Of a stretch of 6,368 nt of DNA, positions 6,223 through 6,368 are shown piece after piece. The number at the start of each line of letters is the position of its first letter. Within the stretch, counting starts at the first letter, position 1. Source of the DNA: BMS3B sp964501105 (GTDB lineage: Archaea > Hydrothermarchaeota > Hydrothermarchaeia > Hydrothermarchaeales > BMS3B); the NCBI GenBank assembly GCA_964501105.1, contig CAZCRG010000100.1:1-6368 (forward strand). The letters are read 5' to 3'. Under the pieces are notes generated by a model that saw nothing but the letters and a program-made list of their open reading frames with translations, did no database searches and was not told the origin of the DNA. The position numbers were made by a program, and so were the translations under genes.

Positions 6223-6240
6223 TAAGAATTAAGTAAAAAA
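6215..6240. promoter_or_regulatory. Perfect 9-bp inverted repeat, candidate TrmB-family operator
   Basis: TTTTTTACT (6215-6223), 8 bases, AGTAAAAAA (6232-6240): all nine pairs match. The core TACT-N8-AGTA matches the dyad at the oxidoreductase promoter and, from memory, resembles the TACT-N7/8-GAGTA site reported for Halobacterium TrmB. It covers the BRE of the trmB promoter and lies between the TATA box and ribosome-binding site of the TusA-like gene. Binding could therefore repress both genes, or activate trmB from upstream. Confidence 0.55.
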
Positions 6241-6246
6241 GGAGGT
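6241..6246 (+). promoter_or_regulatory. Shine-Dalgarno site of the TusA-like gene
   Basis: GGAGGT, with GGAGG 7 bases before the ATG at 6253. An ATG at 6249 is out of frame and meets a stop after four codons, so 6253 is the start. Confidence 0.75.
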
Positions 6247-6252
6247 AGATGA

Positions 6253-6368
6253 ATGGAAGCTGATGAAGTACTGGATGTGAGCGGTCTTGCATGTCCTATG
6301 CTTGTGCTCAAAACAAGAAAAGCAATGGAGAAATTAGAACCCGGCAAAGTATTGAAAGTAATAGCAAC
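6253..6368 (+). CDS. TusA/SirA-family sulfur carrier protein (partial, runs off right edge)
   Basis: The first 38 codons of a small cytoplasmic sulfur-transfer protein. TusA proteins are usually about 75-80 residues, so roughly half is visible. The LDVSGLACPMLVLKTRKAME segment (7-26) is the family's N-terminal motif, with Cys14 as the expected persulfide carrier, followed by the usual helix and LEPGKVLKVIA (28-38). The classical Cys-Pro-x-Pro motif reads Cys-Pro-Met-Leu here, so the second proline is missing. TusA-like proteins hand sulfur to tRNA thiolation, molybdenum cofactor maturation or dissimilatory sulfur enzymes. The neighbours mobA, moeA and a molybdoenzyme make a cofactor or sulfur-oxyanion role attractive, but this is inference. 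The gene has its own promoter and a candidate operator shared with the TrmB-like gene. Confidence 0.88.
   Translation, partial: MEADEVLDVSGLACPMLVLKTRKAMEKLEPGKVLKVIA

Noticed and set aside
1..6368. CRISPR arrays, insertion sequences, tRNA or rRNA genes
   Set aside because: I saw no regularly spaced repeats, transposase features, tRNA-like cloverleaf or rRNA-like segments on either strand.

Overview
The window looks archaeal. The signs are AT-rich BRE/TATA-type promoters, a TrmB-family regulator that appears to be made from a leaderless mRNA, strong GGAGG ribosome-binding sites on other genes, and heavy AGA/AGG arginine use. An anaerobic, probably thermophilic, respiratory euryarchaeon (Archaeoglobales-like) would fit, but that lineage is an inference and nothing here proves it.

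Left part (1-3433, minus strand): an operon for a complex iron-sulfur molybdoenzyme. It encodes an 831-residue catalytic subunit of the DMSO reductase family (an N-terminal [4Fe-4S] motif and a probable Cys molybdenum ligand), then a 258-residue electron-transfer subunit with four [4Fe-4S] clusters, then the first 23 codons of a third gene that runs off the left edge. The catalytic subunit has no Tat leader, and an in-frame stop just upstream rules out a longer N-terminus. The complex is therefore predicted to face the cytoplasm. Its substrate cannot be read from the sequence.

Middle (3434-3598): a divergent intergenic region with a good minus-strand BRE/TATA, an operator-like dyad at the predicted transcription start, and a small hairpin in the leader.

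Right part (3599-5450, plus strand): mobA and moeA, four bases apart. They encode the last steps of molybdenum cofactor synthesis: molybdate insertion (MoeA) and guanylyl transfer (MobA), which gives the bis-MGD form used by enzymes like the one on the left. mobA is clearly more AT-rich than its neighbours. moeA overlaps tail to tail by 8 bp with a TrmB-like regulator on the minus strand (5443-6186). The regulator is divergent from the start of a TusA-like sulfur-carrier gene that runs off the right edge.

Working together: molybdoenzyme, cofactor makers, a possible sulfur donor and a local regulator form one module. The most interesting signal is that two divergent promoter regions about 2.7 kb apart share a dyad of the form TACT-N8-AGT(A/G). 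One copy lies at the start of the oxidoreductase transcript. The other lies between trmB and tusA inside a perfect 9-bp inverted repeat. This suggests the TrmB-like protein controls itself, the TusA-like gene and the oxidoreductase operon. There are no RNA genes, mobile elements or CRISPR arrays, and no gene-free stretch over 300 bases.
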